Part shown: piece after piece, positions 40,859 through 51,600 of the stretch
Layout: the number at the start of each line of letters is the position of its first letter
How positions within the stretch are numbered: position 1 is the stretch's first letter
Assembly: GCF_000383575.1 (NCBI RefSeq)
Contig: NZ_KB911579.1
Span: forward strand, 1,184,221 to 1,248,220
Source of the DNA: Salinispora oceanensis
Lineage (GTDB): Bacteria > Actinomycetota > Actinomycetes > Mycobacteriales > Micromonosporaceae
Direction of reading: 5' to 3'
Length of the DNA: 64,000 nucleotides
Notes under the pieces: generated by a model
The model's input: the letters and a program-made list of their open reading frames with translations, nothing else
Told to the model about the DNA's origin: nothing
Database searches by the model: none
Made by a program: the position numbers and the translations under genes

Positions 40859-41514
40859 TTGGCTGCCCCACCCTTCTTCGCCTTGGCCGCAGTGCGAACC
40901 AGGACCAGCGCGCCCTTGGGGCCAGGGATGGCACCCCGGACGAGCAGGAGATTGTTCTCGGTGTCAACCGCCTGGACGGTGAGGTTCTGGACGGTGTAGC
41001 GCACACCACCCATCCGGCCGGCCATCCGGGTGCCCTTGAAGACGCGCCCCGGAGTGGCGCAGCCGCCGATCGAGCCCGGCGACCGGTGCTTGCGCTCCAC
41101 ACCGTGGCTGGCGCGCAGACCGTGGAAACCGTGCCGCTTCATCGGGCCGGCGTAGCCCTTGCCCTTAGTCTTTCCGGTCACGTCGACCGAGATACCGGCC
41201 GGGAACTCCTCGACCGTGACCTCCTGGCCGAGCGAGTACTCGGCGGCGTCGGTCGTGCGCAGCTCGACGATGCGCCGGCGCGGCGCGACCTCGGCCTTTG
41301 CGAAGTGGCCGCTGATCGGCTTCTTGACCTTGCGTGGGTCGATGGCGCCGTACGCCAACTGGACCGCCGCGTAGCCGTCCTTCTCCTGGCTACGGACCTG
41401 GCTGACGACACACGGGCCGGCCTGCACCACAGTCACCGGAACAACACGGTTGTTGTCCCAGACCTGGGTCATGCCGAGCTTCGCGCCCAGGATCCCCTTG
41501 ACTTGCCTGTCCAT
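40855..41514 (-). CDS. rplC: Ribosomal protein uL3
   Basis: A 219-residue protein ([80 protein letters not shown]). It is second in the S10 operon. Confidence 0.98.
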   Translation of the reverse strand: MDRQVKGILGAKLGMTQVWDNNRVVPVTVVQAGPCVVSQVRSQEKDGYAAVQLAYGAIDPRKVKKPISGHFAKAEVAPRRRIVELRTTDAAEYSLGQEVTVEEFPAGISVDVTGKTKGKGYAGPMKRHGFHGLRASHGVERKHRSPGSIGGCATPGRVFKGTRMAGRMGGVRYTVQNLTVQAVDTENNLLLVRGAIPGPKGALVLVRTAAKAKKGGAAK

Positions 41515-41525
41515 TTGTCCGATCC

Positions 41526-41834
41526 CTACAGCTTGATCTCGATGTCGACGCCAGCCGGCAGGTCGAGGCGCATGAGCGAGTCGACCGTCTTCGGGGTCGG
41601 GTCGATAATGTCGATCAGCCGCTTGTGCGTGCGCATCTCGAAGTGCTCGCGCGAGTCCTTGTACTTGTGCGGCGAGCGGATAACGCAGAAACGGTTGATC
41701 TCCGTGGGCAGCGGCACCGGGCCTGCGACCTGCGCCCCGGTGCGCGTCACCGTCTCGACGATCTTCCGAGCCGAGGAGTCGACGACCTCGTGGTCATAGG
41801 CCTTGAGCCGGATGCGGATCTTCTGTCCCGCCAT
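41526..41834 (-). CDS. rpsJ: Ribosomal protein uS10 (NusE)
   Basis: A 102-residue protein ([19 protein letters not shown]) that serves in the 30S head and, as NusE, in antitermination with NusB. ATG at 41832-41834 is the family start; the longer frame lies in the leader. First gene of the S10 operon, behind a leader of about 300 nt. Confidence 0.98.
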
Positions 41835-42139
41835 AGTGGCTTCTGTTCCTTCTCTCGATGCCGCTGTGTTGCGGACGCCCGCGCCGAATGGCACCGGGCC
41901 CGCTTCGCCGACCCCCGCGGTCGGGCGTGTCGCGCCCTCGGTTCAGAATCCGCCCCGGGATTCCGGAGCGATCCTGCCGCGGTGGGTCATCACGTCGATC
42001 GCACTACGGCGACCTAGACGCCGCGCGAGGGTGGTCAGCGAAACGAGTCGCCAACCACCCTGCGCCCGACTGGTTCACCCGCCCGGAGGTTCGGCGCTGC
42101 CGAACGCGAACGGGGAAACCATCGTTACGCAACCTGACC
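41835..42139 (-). promoter_or_regulatory. Long rpsJ leader with element shared with the rpsL leader
   Basis: About 300 nt between the predicted start and rpsJ hold no open frame with coding character. At 41914-41933 lies a 20-nt sequence (minus strand GCGACACGCCCGACCGCGGG) found identically at 46730-46749 in the rpsL leader. Its CGCCCGACC can pair with GGTCGGCG lying just 3' (41906-41913). Confidence 0.6.
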
Positions 42140-42168
42140 AGTATGCCGCACGGGTGGCGGCATGCCTA
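42140..42168 (-). promoter_or_regulatory. Candidate S10 operon promoter
   Basis: -35 TAGGCA (42163-42168) and -10 CATACT (42140-42145), spaced 17 nt, give a start near 42133. The promoter overlaps the small hairpin after tuf. Confidence 0.45.
42143..42163 (-). terminator. Possible tuf terminator
   Basis: A 7-bp stem ATGCCGC/GCGGCAT with a 7-nt loop, 22 nt after the tuf stop. It is weak and coincides with the rpsJ promoter. Confidence 0.35.
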
Positions 42169-42184
42169 ATCGGGGTTACCTAGC

Positions 42185-43378
42185 TCACTTGATGATCTTG
42201 GTGACGCGACCAGCGCCAACCGTGCGGCCGCCCTCGCGGATCGCGAACTTGAGGTTTTCCTCCATCGCGACGGGCTGGATCAGCTTCACGGTCATCGTGG
42301 TGTTGTCGCCCGGCATGACCATCTCGGTACCCTCGGGGAGGGTAACGACACCGGTAACGTCCGTGGTCCGGAAGTAGAACTGCGGACGGTAGTTCTGGAA
42401 GAACGGCGTGTGGCGGCCGCCCTCCTCCTTGGAAAGGATGTAGACCGTCGCCTCGAACTCGGTGTGCGGGGTGGCGGTGCCCGGCTTGATGACGACCATG
42501 CCGCGCTCGACGTCCTCGCGCTTCACACCACGCAGCAGCAGACCGACGTTCTCACCCGCGCGCGCCTCGTCCAGCAGCTTGCGGAACATCTCGATGCCGG
42601 TGCAGGTGGTCTTCGTCGACTTCTCACGGATGCCGACGAGCTCCACCTCCTCGTTCGGCTTCAGCACGCCACGCTCGGCGCGACCGGTGACGACCGTACC
42701 CCGACCGGTGATCGTAAAGACGTCCTCGATCGGCATCAGGAACGGCTTCTCGGTCTCGCGCTCCGGCTGCGGGATCGAGGTGTCGACCGCGGTCATCAGC
42801 TCCATGAGCTTGCCGCCCCACTCCGGGTCACCCTCAAGGGCCTTCAGCGCGGACACCCGCACGACCGGCAGGTCGTCGCCCGGGTACTCCTGCGAGGAGA
42901 GCAGCTCACGGACCTCGAGCTCGACGAGCTCAAGGAGCTCCTCGTCGTCAACCATGTCGCTCTTGTTGAGCGCCACGACGATGTACGGCACGCCAACCTG
43001 GCGGGCCAGCAGCACGTGCTCGCGGGTCTGCGGCATCGGGCCGTCGGTCGCCGCGACCACGAGGATCGCGCCGTCCATCTGGGCCGCACCGGTGATCATG
43101 TTCTTGATGTAGTCGGCGTGCCCGGGGCAGTCGACGTGCGCGTAGTGCCGCGCCTCGGTCTGGTACTCGACGTGCGCGATCGAGATCGTGATGCCGCGGG
43201 CCTTCTCCTCCGGCGCCTTGTCGATCTCGTCGAACGGCATGTACGGGTTCAGGTCCGGGTACTGGTCGTGCAGGACCTTGGTGATGGCCGCCGTCAGCGT
43301 CGTCTTACCGTGGTCGATGTGACCAATGGTGCCGATGTTGACGTGCGGCTTAGTCCGCTCGAACTTCGCCTTCGCCAC
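42185..43378 (-). CDS. tuf: Elongation factor EF-Tu
   Basis: A 397-residue GTPase delivering aminoacyl-tRNA. G1 is [10 protein letters not shown] (about 18-27), switch/G3 [13 protein letters not shown]4 NKSD. The C-terminal ends with [15 protein letters not shown]. It follows fusA after 219 bp that include a hairpin, so a separate promoter is likely. Confidence 0.98.
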   Translation of the reverse strand: MAKAKFERTKPHVNIGTIGHIDHGKTTLTAAITKVLHDQYPDLNPYMPFDEIDKAPEEKARGITISIAHVEYQTEARHYAHVDCPGHADYIKNMITGAAQMDGAILVVAATDGPMPQTREHVLLARQVGVPYIVVALNKSDMVDDEELLELVELEVRELLSSQEYPGDDLPVVRVSALKALEGDPEWGGKLMELMTAVDTSIPQPERETEKPFLMPIEDVFTITGRGTVVTGRAERGVLKPNEEVELVGIREKSTKTTCTGIEMFRKLLDEARAGENVGLLLRGVKREDVERGMVVIKPGTATPHTEFEATVYILSKEEGGRHTPFFQNYRPQFYFRTTDVTGVVTLPEGTEMVMPGDNTTMTVKLIQPVAMEENLKFAIREGGRTVGAGRVTKIIK

Positions 43379-43538
43379 TGGTGTCCTCCTGTGGACTTTC
43401 TTGGTTCGTTCGCCCCGGTGCGCCGGTCGGCGCTTAGGACTCTGTCGACAGCCTTTCCGGCCTTACGGCCGGGAAGCCATTTGTGGGCTCTGCGGCGATG
43501 AAGCCTACAGGCCCGGAATCATGCGGTCCGACCGAGGT

Positions 43539-43567
43539 GGTCGCGGGCGGGATACCCTCCCGCGACC
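43539..43567 (-). terminator. Hairpin after fusA
   Basis: A 9-bp stem GGTCGCGGG/CCCGCGACC, extendable by three pairs across a mismatch, about 30 nt after the fusA stop. It may lower or process read-through into tuf. Confidence 0.6.
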
Positions 43568-43597
43568 CCCCGGCTCATCGACCGGCTCAGACGAGTG

Positions 43598-45694
43598 TCA
43601 CTCGCCGGTCGCCTTAGCGATGATCTCCTTCGCCACGGAGGCCGGAACCTCGGCGTAGGAGTCGAACTGCATGCTGTAGCTAGCCCGGCCCTGGGTCTTC
43701 GACCGCAGGTCGCCGACGTAGCCGAACATCTCCGACAACGGCACCAGGGCACGGACGACGCGGGCACCGCCGCGATCCTCCATCGCCTGGATTATGCCGC
43801 GACGGGAGTTAATGTCGCCGACGACGTCACCCATGTTCTCCTCTGGAGTGGTGACCTCGACGGCCATCATCGGCTCGAGCAGTGCCGGATCGGCCTTGCG
43901 GGCCGCATCCTTCAGCACCATCGAGCCGGCGATCTTGAATGCCATCTCGGACGAGTCGACCTCGTGGTACTGACCGTCGACCAGCGTCAGCTTCACCCCG
44001 ACCAGCGGGAAGCCGGCCAGGATGCCGTACTGCATGGCATCCTGCGCACCCGCGTCTACCGAGGGGATGAACTCCCGGGGGATGCGACCGCCGGTGACGG
44101 CGTTGGCGAACTCGTAGGTCGGAGCATCGTTGTCAAGAGGCAACGGCTCCAGGCTGATGATCACACGAGCGTACTGGCCGGAACCACCGGTCTGCTTCTT
44201 GTGGGTGTACTCGACCTTCTCCACCTTGCGGCGGATGGTCTCGCGGTACGCCACCTGCGGCTTACCGATGTTCGCCTCGACGTTGAACTCGCGGCGCATC
44301 CGGTCCACCAGGATGTCCAGGTGCAGCTCACCCATGCCGGAGATGACCGTCTGCCCGGTCTCGTCGTCCAGCTTGACGCGGAAGGTCGGGTCCTCCTCGG
44401 CCAGCCGCTGGATGGCGGTGCTGAGCTTCTCCTGGTCGGCCTTGGTCTTCGGCTCGATGGCCACCTCGATGACCGGCTCCGGGAAGGTCATCGACTCGAG
44501 GATGACCGGGTTCGCCGGGTCGCAGAGGGTGTCACCGGTGGTGGTCTGCTTCAGACCCTGAACCGCGATGATGTCGCCAGCCTTGGCGGAGCCACGCTCC
44601 TCCCGCTTGTTGGCGTGCATCTGGTAGATCTTGCCGATCCGCTCCTTGCGGTCCTTGGTGGAGTTGACCACCTGTGAACCGGTCTCGACCACACCGGAGT
44701 AGACCCGGACGTAGGTGAGCTTCCCGAGGTGCTTATCGGTCTGGATCTTGAATGCGAGACCGGAGAAGGGCTCCGAGGTGGACGGCTTCCGCAGCATCGG
44801 GGTCTCACCGTCGGTCGCGGTACCCTCAATCGCCGGGACGTCCAGCGGCGACGGCAGGTAGTCGACCACGGCGTCGAGCATCGGCTGGACGCCCTTGTTC
44901 TTGAAGGCGGAGCCGCAGAGGACCGGGTTGGCCTTACCGGCGATGGTCGCCCGGCGGATGGCAGCCTTGATCTCCTCGACGGAGAACTCCCCACCCTCCA
45001 GGTACTTCTCCATCACCGCGTCGTCGACGTCGGCCAGCGTCTCCATCAGCTTCTCGCGCCACTCGGTGGCAACGTCGGCCAGCTCAGCCGGGATCTCCTC
45101 GACCGCGTAGTCCTCGCCCTTCTGGGTTTCCCCACGCCAGGTAAGGGCACGCATGCCGATCAAGTCAACGACGCCGATGTGCTCAGACTCGAGCCCAATC
45201 GGGACCTGGAGCACCAACGGGATGGCGTTGAGCCGGTCGATCATCATCTGGACGCAGCGGAAGAAGTCCGCACCGGTCCGGTCAAGCTTGTTGACAAAGC
45301 ACATCCGCGGAACGTTGTACTTGTCGGCCTGACGCCAGACGTTCTCCGTCTGCGGCTCCACGCCGGCGACTCCGTCGTAGACCGCGACCGCACCATCCAG
45401 AACCCGCAGCGACCGCTCGACCTCGACCGTGAAGTCGACGTGGCCGGGCGTATCGATGATCTGAATCGTGTGGCCCTTCCACTCGCACTTCGTGGCGGCG
45501 GAAGTGATCGTGATACCGCGCTCCTGCTCCTGCGCCATCCAGTCCATGACGGCGGCGCCCTCATGAACCTCACCGATCTTGTAGGTGATACCGGTGTAGA
45601 ACAGGATTCGCTCGGTGGTAGTGGTCTTACCGGCATCGATGTGCGCCATGATGCCGATGTTGCGTACGTTGGCGAGCGCGTCTGCGGCGGCCAC
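43598..45694 (-). CDS. fusA: Elongation factor EF-G
   Basis: A 698-residue translocase with G1 [16 protein letters not shown]3 [23 protein letters not shown] and G4 [11 protein letters not shown], followed by domains II-V. It lies in rpsL-rpsG-fusA-tuf order, 74 nt after rpsG. Confidence 0.98.
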   Translation of the reverse strand: MAAADALANVRNIGIMAHIDAGKTTTTERILFYTGITYKIGEVHEGAAVMDWMAQEQERGITITSAATKCEWKGHTIQIIDTPGHVDFTVEVERSLRVLDGAVAVYDGVAGVEPQTENVWRQADKYNVPRMCFVNKLDRTGADFFRCVQMMIDRLNAIPLVLQVPIGLESEHIGVVDLIGMRALTWRGETQKGEDYAVEEIPAELADVATEWREKLMETLADVDDAVMEKYLEGGEFSVEEIKAAIRRATIAGKANPVLCGSAFKNKGVQPMLDAVVDYLPSPLDVPAIEGTATDGETPMLRKPSTSEPFSGLAFKIQTDKHLGKLTYVRVYSGVVETGSQVVNSTKDRKERIGKIYQMHANKREERGSAKAGDIIAVQGLKQTTTGDTLCDPANPVILESMTFPEPVIEVAIEPKTKADQEKLSTAIQRLAEEDPTFRVKLDDETGQTVISGMGELHLDILVDRMRREFNVEANIGKPQVAYRETIRRKVEKVEYTHKKQTGGSGQYARVIISLEPLPLDNDAPTYEFANAVTGGRIPREFIPSVDAGAQDAMQYGILAGFPLVGVKLTLVDGQYHEVDSSEMAFKIAGSMVLKDAARKADPALLEPMMAVEVTTPEENMGDVVGDINSRRGIIQAMEDRGGARVVRALVPLSEMFGYVGDLRSKTQGRASYSMQFDSYAEVPASVAKEIIAKATGE

Positions 45695-45768
45695 TTCAAT
45701 CCCTACTTATCGTCGTCTCGACACAACTGGTGTGGTTCCGGCGCCGAGACGACGCCGGAACCTGGGTG

Positions 45769-46239
45769 TTACCAGCGGTAGTGCGCGAAGGCCTTGTTGG
45801 ACTCGGCCATCTTGTGGGTGTCCTCGCGCCGCTTGACGGCGGCACCGAGGCCGTTGCTCGCGTCCAGCAGCTCGTTCATCAGCCGCTCAACCATGGTCTT
45901 CTCGCGCCGAGCGCGGGCGTAGGTGACCAGCCAGCGCAGGCCCAGGGTGGTGGCGCGGGCCGGACGAACCTCGACCGGCACCTGGTAGGTGGCGCCACCG
46001 ACACGGCGGCTGCGCACCTCGAGCGTCGGCTTGACGTTGTCCATCGCCCGCTTGAGGGTGACCACCGGGTCGGTGCCGGACTTCTCCCGGCAGCCCTCCA
46101 GCGCCGCGTAGACGAGGGTCTCGGCGAGCTGACGCTTGCCGCGGAGCAAGATCTTGTTTACCAGCTGGGTGACCAGCGGCGAGTTGTACACCGGGTCAGC
46201 GACCAGCGGCCGCCGCGGAGCGGGTCCCTTACGCGGCAT
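45769..46239 (-). CDS. rpsG: Ribosomal protein uS7
   Basis: A 156-residue head-nucleating 16S-binding protein ([36 protein letters not shown]-terminal [18 protein letters not shown]). ATG at 46237-46239 is one nucleotide after the rpsL stop; the longer frame is a shadow in rpsL. Confidence 0.98.
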   Translation of the reverse strand: MPRKGPAPRRPLVADPVYNSPLVTQLVNKILLRGKRQLAETLVYAALEGCREKSGTDPVVTLKRAMDNVKPTLEVRSRRVGGATYQVPVEVRPARATTLGLRWLVTYARARREKTMVERLMNELLDASNGLGAAVKRREDTHKMAESNKAFAHYRW

Positions 46240-46240
46240 G

Positions 46241-46615
46241 TCAGCTCTTCTCCTTCTTCGCGCCGTAGCGGCTACGCGCCTGCTTGCGGTTGCGGACACC
46301 CTGGGTGTCCAGCGAGCCACGTACGATCTTGTACCGCACACCGGGGAGGTCCTTCACCCGGCCACCGCGGACGAGCACGATCGAGTGCTCCTGGAGGTTG
46401 TGACCGACGCCCGGAATGTAGGCGGTCACCTCGATCTGGCTGCTGAGCTTGACCCGAGCGACCTTACGCAGCGCCGAGTTCGGCTTCTTCGGGGTGGTGG
46501 TGTACACACGGGTGCACACGCCCCGCCGCTGCGGGGACCCCTTCAGGGCGGGGGTTTTCGTCTTGGTCGTCTTGGCCTGACGGCCCTTTCGGACCAGCTG
46601 CTGAATGGTGGGCAC
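46241..46615 (-). CDS. rpsL: Ribosomal protein uS12
   Basis: A 124-residue decoding-centre protein, starting GTG. The streptomycin-related lysines are wild-type: [13 protein letters not shown] (Lys43 region) and [12 protein letters not shown] (Lys88 region). It heads rpsL-rpsG-fusA-tuf. Confidence 0.98.
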   Translation of the reverse strand: MPTIQQLVRKGRQAKTTKTKTPALKGSPQRRGVCTRVYTTTPKKPNSALRKVARVKLSSQIEVTAYIPGVGHNLQEHSIVLVRGGRVKDLPGVRYKIVRGSLDTQGVRNRKQARSRYGAKKEKS

Positions 46616-46913
46616 CGGGTTTCTCCGCTCCCTTCGGCCGCCCGGAGGCGACCGCGCCGTTTGCTTCTAGCCGGCCGGATGGACGGCTCTCCTACATTCC
46701 AACCAGGGCCACCTGCCGGGGTCCCAGCACCCGCGGTCGGGCGTGTCGCCGACCCACGGTTTCCCGGTCGTCACTCACGGGCGAAAACCGGGTTTGGTCA
46801 CCGGCGCGAGGTGGCCGGATCTCTGGCTGTCGTCGCGCACCGCGAGAACACCCCACAAAGTGAGATCACAGCGCACGCACGAACTGCCCAGGCACGCCTG
46901 GGCACAAGGGGAA
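46616..46913 (-). promoter_or_regulatory. Long rpsL leader with structured elements
   Basis: About 290 nt separate the predicted start from rpsL. A hairpin TGCCCAGG/CCTGGGCA (46885-46904) lies near the 5' end. The 20-nt element shared with rpsJ is at 46730-46749; here its CGCCCGACC can pair with GGTCGGCG just 5' (46747-46754). No gene-like frame is seen. Confidence 0.6.
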
Positions 46914-46942
46914 AGAGTACCTACCACAACCGCGCAGGTCAA
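46914..46942 (-). promoter_or_regulatory. Promoter of the rpsL operon
   Basis: -35 TTGACC (46937-46942) and -10 TACTCT (46914-46919) with a 17-nt spacer; start near 46907. A second -10-like TACACT (47020-47025) lies further upstream without a -35. Confidence 0.7.
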
Positions 46943-47097
46943 AACTGGGCGGCCAGCGGGTTCACCCACCGGTCGAGACCATTCGGCCTGCGCGCCCGTG
47001 CCGGGCACCTACCGAGTCGAGTGTACCGGCTGCACCCGGCGACGATCCCACGGCCCTCGGTTCCCAATACCCACAAAATCAGGCATAAAACCGACGG

Positions 47098-47715
47098 TCA
47101 GGACAACCCCAGGAGCAACGCCAACCCAAGCCCGCCCACGTTGAGCAGCAGCCCGACACCACCGCAGCTCACTCCAACCCAGGCTAGTCCCGGCCCGCTA
47201 AACCGGACCGCCGGCGGTGGCAACGGCTGGCGGATCTGCCGGAGCCCGAACAGACCGACACCAACAGCGCCCGCCCCGGTGAGAGCACCCAGCGTGGTGA
47301 AGGCTCCCGCGGCCCACGCGCCGTCCGCATCCGCCCCAACCACGCCGACACAGGCCACCAGCAGCGAGACCAAAATCGAAGCAATCCCGGTGACCAGGGA
47401 CCCCACCGCGAGACCGGAGGTTACCGCCGGCACGTCGAGGTGCACCACGCCGAACGGCGTGCCCGGCACGGGCTGAATGCGACTCGGCTGACCCAACGCG
47501 TCCCGCGGCGGAGGCGGAGGCACCACCGGCAGAGGTCCCCAACCGGGCGTTGAGGTCGGTGGCGTGCCCGCCGGGCCAGACGGCGCTGGTGGCCGGGCCC
47601 ACGGGTCCGGCGTCGGCGCCCTCAGCCCCGACGGGCCGGGCTCGCCCTCCGCTGGCCCCCACGGCCCGCCGGGCGCCGTCGGGTCAGTGCCCTGCGGGCG
47701 TGCCGGATCCGTCAC
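47098..47715 (-). CDS. Proline-rich membrane protein with DUF4190-like helices
   Basis: A 205-residue protein of unknown function. The first 90 residues are Pro/Gly-rich and cytoplasmic-like. Then come three hydrophobic segments (GSLVTGIASILVSLLVACVGVVG; AAGAFTTLGALTGAGAVGVGLFGL; LAWVGVSCGGVGLLLNVGGLGLALLLGL), the pattern of DUF4190 proteins. GTG at 47713-47715 is chosen for its GGAGG; the frame open to 47805 lacks one. It is paired with a similar small membrane gene just upstream. Confidence 0.75.
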   Translation of the reverse strand: MTDPARPQGTDPTAPGGPWGPAEGEPGPSGLRAPTPDPWARPPAPSGPAGTPPTSTPGWGPLPVVPPPPPRDALGQPSRIQPVPGTPFGVVHLDVPAVTSGLAVGSLVTGIASILVSLLVACVGVVGADADGAWAAGAFTTLGALTGAGAVGVGLFGLRQIRQPLPPPAVRFSGPGLAWVGVSCGGVGLLLNVGGLGLALLLGLS

Positions 47716-47817
47716 AGCTCCTCCAAGTCGGCAGTCGACGCCCAAGCGCCGAACACCGGTCAGGCTACCGCTGCGCGGCCAGCGGGCGATGCCCGACTTG
47801 GTCAACGCTCCCAGCGG

Positions 47818-48189
47818 TCAGTCCACGTTCGGGGCGAAGTCCTGGCCGTAGGGGGCCTCTGCCAGCCGGATGACACCGATCACCAGCAGGACGGTCACCA
47901 CGACCATGGTCAACAAAAGGCCGGTCCACGCCAGTCGCTCCCCCCGCCGCAGCCATGCCGCGCCGGTGAGAAACCCCCCAGAAAGGTACGCCTCACGACG
48001 CGCCTGCCGCGCCAACACGAGTGCCACGGTGGCCGGTACCGCTCCCCCGACGAACAGGCCGGTCAGTGCCCCGAAGAGCCCGAGCGCGAAGACCGCCCGC
48101 GCCTTGGTCGACCGAACCGGGTCCGGGTCCTGCGGGTGCCGGGGCAGCCCCAGCGGGGCAAGCGGGTCAGGCCCGGAAGCAGTGCGCAT
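47818..48189 (-). CDS. Small DUF4190-like membrane protein
   Basis: A 123-residue protein with two or three helices (ARAVFALGLFGALTGLFVGGAVPATVALVLARQAR; LAWTGLLLTMVVVTVLLVIGVIRLA) and a Pro-rich N-terminus. ATG at 48187-48189 is preceded by a G-run; the longer frame overlaps the VOC gene. Function unknown. It probably shares a transcript with the neighbours on both sides. Confidence 0.75.
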   Translation of the reverse strand: MRTASGPDPLAPLGLPRHPQDPDPVRSTKARAVFALGLFGALTGLFVGGAVPATVALVLARQARREAYLSGGFLTGAAWLRRGERLAWTGLLLTMVVVTVLLVIGVIRLAEAPYGQDFAPNVD

Positions 48190-48196
48190 GCCCCCA

Positions 48197-48556
48197 TCAT
48201 GCCCGGACCGAATAGGAACAGACCTCGAGCCGGTTACCCAGCGGATCACGGAACCAGAACCAGGTCACCGGCTGGTCCGGGGCCTGATTCAGCTCACCGA
48301 CCTCAGCCCCACGCTCGATCAGCCACTGGCGGGCGGCGACGGCGTCGGGGGTGTGGAAGTTGAAACCGGACCACTCGCCCCCCTCCGGGTTGAGCAGGGT
48401 CACCGGCGGGCCCTCCGGGGCCTGGAGCACCACGATGTGCGAGGTGCGGAAGAGCTCGGGCCAGCCCAGGGTGTCCTGGTACCACCCGGCCACCGCATGT
48501 GGATCATCGACCTTGACGAAGACGGTGTCTACCTTACGTAGCGGACTGTCAGACAT
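48197..48556 (-). CDS. VOC-family (glyoxalase/bleomycin-resistance) protein
   Basis: A 119-residue protein of one VOC module pair (VDTVFVKVDDPHAVAGWYQDTLGWPELF; VTWFWFRDPLGNRLEVCSY). The C-terminal DPLGNRLE is the family hallmark with a metal-ligand Glu. The substrate is unknown. ATG at 48554-48556 gives the usual length. Confidence 0.88.
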   Translation of the reverse strand: MSDSPLRKVDTVFVKVDDPHAVAGWYQDTLGWPELFRTSHIVVLQAPEGPPVTLLNPEGGEWSGFNFHTPDAVAARQWLIERGAEVGELNQAPDQPVTWFWFRDPLGNRLEVCSYSVRA

Positions 48557-48596
48557 GCCGGGACGGTAGCCGCCGGCACCGACACCCGCCGGACAC

Positions 48597-48629
48597 GACG
48601 CGGCCCCCGGCATCGCCGGGGGCCGCGTC
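48597..48629 (-). terminator. Terminator of rpoBC
   Basis: A 15-bp perfect stem (48597-48611 and 48615-48629) with a 3-nt loop, 14 nt after the rpoC stop. Confidence 0.85.
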
Positions 48630-48643
48630 AACAACCATCGTGC

Positions 48644-51600
48644 CTAGCGGTACGACCCGAAGTCGAAGTCGTCCAGCGGGACCGCCTGGCCACTGGCCGG
48701 CCCGAAGCCGTAATCGGTCTCCGGGTAGCCGGTCATCGAGTAGACCTTGGCCTTCGCCTCCTCGGTCGGCTCGACCCGGACATTGCGGTACTTGCTGATG
48801 CCAGTACCAGCCGGGATGAGCTTACCGATGATCACGTTCTCCTTGAGACCGATCAACGAGTCGCTGCGAGCGTGGATCGCCGCGTCCGTCAGCACCCGGG
48901 TGGTCTCCTGGAAGGAGGCCGCCGAGAGCCAGGAGTCGGTGGCCAAGGAGGCCTTGGTGATACCCATCAGCACCGGACGGCCGGCGGCGGGCTCGCCGCC
49001 CTCGGAGACGAGCCGGCGGTTCTCCGACTCGAACAGCGCCCGGTCCACGAGCACGCCCGGCAGGAACTCGGTCGAGCCGGAGTCGATGACCGTCACCCGC
49101 TTGAGCATCTGCCGGATGATGATCTCGATGTGCTTGTCGTGGATGAGCACACCCTGTGAGCGGTAGACCTCCTGGACCTCCTGGGTCAGGTGGACCTGGA
49201 CCGCCCGCGGACCCAGGATGCGGAGCAGCTCGTGCGGGTCGATCGTACCCACGGTGAGCTTCTCGCCGACCTCGACGTGGTCGCCGTCGTTGGCCAACAG
49301 TCGGACCCGCTTCGAGATCTTGTCGTAGGCGATCTCGTCGCTGCCGTCGTCCGGTACCACAATGATCTTCCGGGACCGCTCGCCGTCCTCAATCCGGACT
49401 CGACCAGGGGTGTCCGCGATCGGGGCCTTGCCCTTCGGGATTCGAGCTTCGAAGATCTCCTGGACCCGGGGCAGACCCTGGGTGATGTCCTCCCCAGCGA
49501 CACCACCGGTGTGGAAGGTACGCATCGTCAGCTGCGTACCCGGCTCACCAATCGACTGGGCGGCGATAATTCCGACCGCCTCGCCGACATCCACGGTCTT
49601 GCCGGTCGGCAGCGAACGGCCGTAGCAGGCCCCGCAGACGCCCAGCTTCGACTCGCAGGTGAGGACACTGCGGACCCGGACGGACTCCACCCCAGCGGCG
49701 ACGATCTTGTCCACCAGGATCGAGTTGATGTCCGCACCCCGCTCGGCGACGACGGTGCCGTCCGGCCCCTTGATGTCGTCAGCCAACGTCCGGGCGTGCA
49801 CGCTGGTCTCCGCGTGCTCGTGCACGACCAGCGAACCGGCCTCCCCGGCCAGCTGGCCCACCTGCATCGGAATGGCCCGGTCGGTGCCGCAGTCCTCCTC
49901 GCGGATGATCACATCCTGCGAGACATCCACCAGACGACGGGTCAGGTAGCCCGAGTCGGCGGTACGCAGGGCGGTGTCCGCCAGACCCTTACGGGCACCG
50001 TGCGTGGAGATGAAGTACTCCAGCACGGAGAGACCCTCGCGGTAGGAGGCCTTGATCGGGCGCGGGATGATTTCACCCTTCGGGTTCGCCACCAAGCCAC
50101 GGATCGCGGCGATCTGCCGGAGCTGAAGCAGGTTACCGCGGGCGCCCGAGTTAATCATCTTCCAGAGCGGGTTCTCCTGCGGTAGCGCGGTGTCCATCTC
50201 CTTGGCGACCTCATTGGTCGCCTTGGTCCAGATCTCGATGAGCTCACCGCGACGTTCCTCGGCGGTCATCAGACCACGCTGGTACTGCTTGTCGATCCGG
50301 TCGGCCTCCTGCTCATACCGACCAAGGATCTCCCGCTTGCGCGGCGGTGCGAGGACGTCCTCCATGCCGATGGTCACCCCGGACCAGGTGGCCCAGTGGA
50401 AGCCGGCCTCCTTGAGCCCATCCAGGGTGGCCGCGAGGGCGACCTTCGGGAAACGCTCGGCGAGGTCGTTGACGATCGCGGAGAGCTGACCCTTGCGGAT
50501 CTCATAGTTCACGAACCGGTAGCCCGGCGGCAGGGTCTCGTTGAACAGAACCCGACCAAGCGTCGTCTCCACCGTGACCGGGTCGCCCTCGACCCAGCCC
50601 TCCGGTGCGGTCCACGGCTCGGCGCCGGGGCCACTCTCCACCCCGACGAGACCCCGCAGGCGGATCTTCACCGGCGCCTGCAGGTGCAGCTCACCGTTGT
50701 CGAACGCCATCCGGGCCTCGGCGTCGGAGCTGAACGCCCGACCCTCACCCCGCTCACCCGCGGTGCGGTGGGTGAGGTGGTAGAGACCGATGATCATGTC
50801 CTGGGTGGGCATGGTCACCGGCTTGCCGTCAGCCGGCTTGAGGATGTTGTTGGAGGAGAGCATCAGGATCCGCGCCTCGGCCTGAGCCTCGGCCGACAGC
50901 GGCACGTGGACCGCCATCTGGTCACCGTCGAAGTCAGCGTTGAACGCGGTGCAGACCAACGGGTGGATCTGGATTGCCTTACCCTCGACCAGCTGCGGCT
51001 CGAACGCCTGGATACCCAGTCGGTGCAGGGTCGGCGCGCGGTTGAGCAGCACCGGGTGCTCGCCGATGACTTCCTCGAGCACATCCCAGACGACCGGCCG
51101 CTGCCGCTCGACCATCCGCTTGGCGGACTTGATGTTCTGTGCGTGGTTGAGATCCACCAGCCGCTTCATCACGAACGGCTTGAACAGCTCCAACGCCATC
51201 TGCTTGGGCAGGCCGCACTGGTGCAGCTTGAGCTTCGGACCGACCACGATGACCGATCGACCCGAGTAGTCGACCCGCTTGCCGAGCAGGTTCTGCCGGA
51301 ACCGACCCTGCTTGCCCTTGAGCATGTCGGACAACGACTTGAGCGGACGGTTACCCGGACCGGTGACCGGTCGACCACGACGACCGTTGTCGAACAACGC
51401 GTCAACGGCCTCCTGGAGCATCCGCTTCTCGTTGTTGACGATGATCTCGGGAGCGCCGAGATCGATCAGCCGCTTGAGCCGGTTGTTCCGGTTGATCACC
51501 CGACGGTAGAGGTCGTTCAGGTCGGAGGTCGCGAAGCGGCCACCGTCGAGCTGCACCATCGGGCGCAGGTCCGGCGGGATGACCGGGACGCAGTCCAGCA

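Noticed and set aside
47098..48556. The small-gene trio considered as a mobile element between rpoC and rpsL
   Set aside because: No transposase, integrase, terminal repeats or target duplication is visible, and base composition matches the surroundings.
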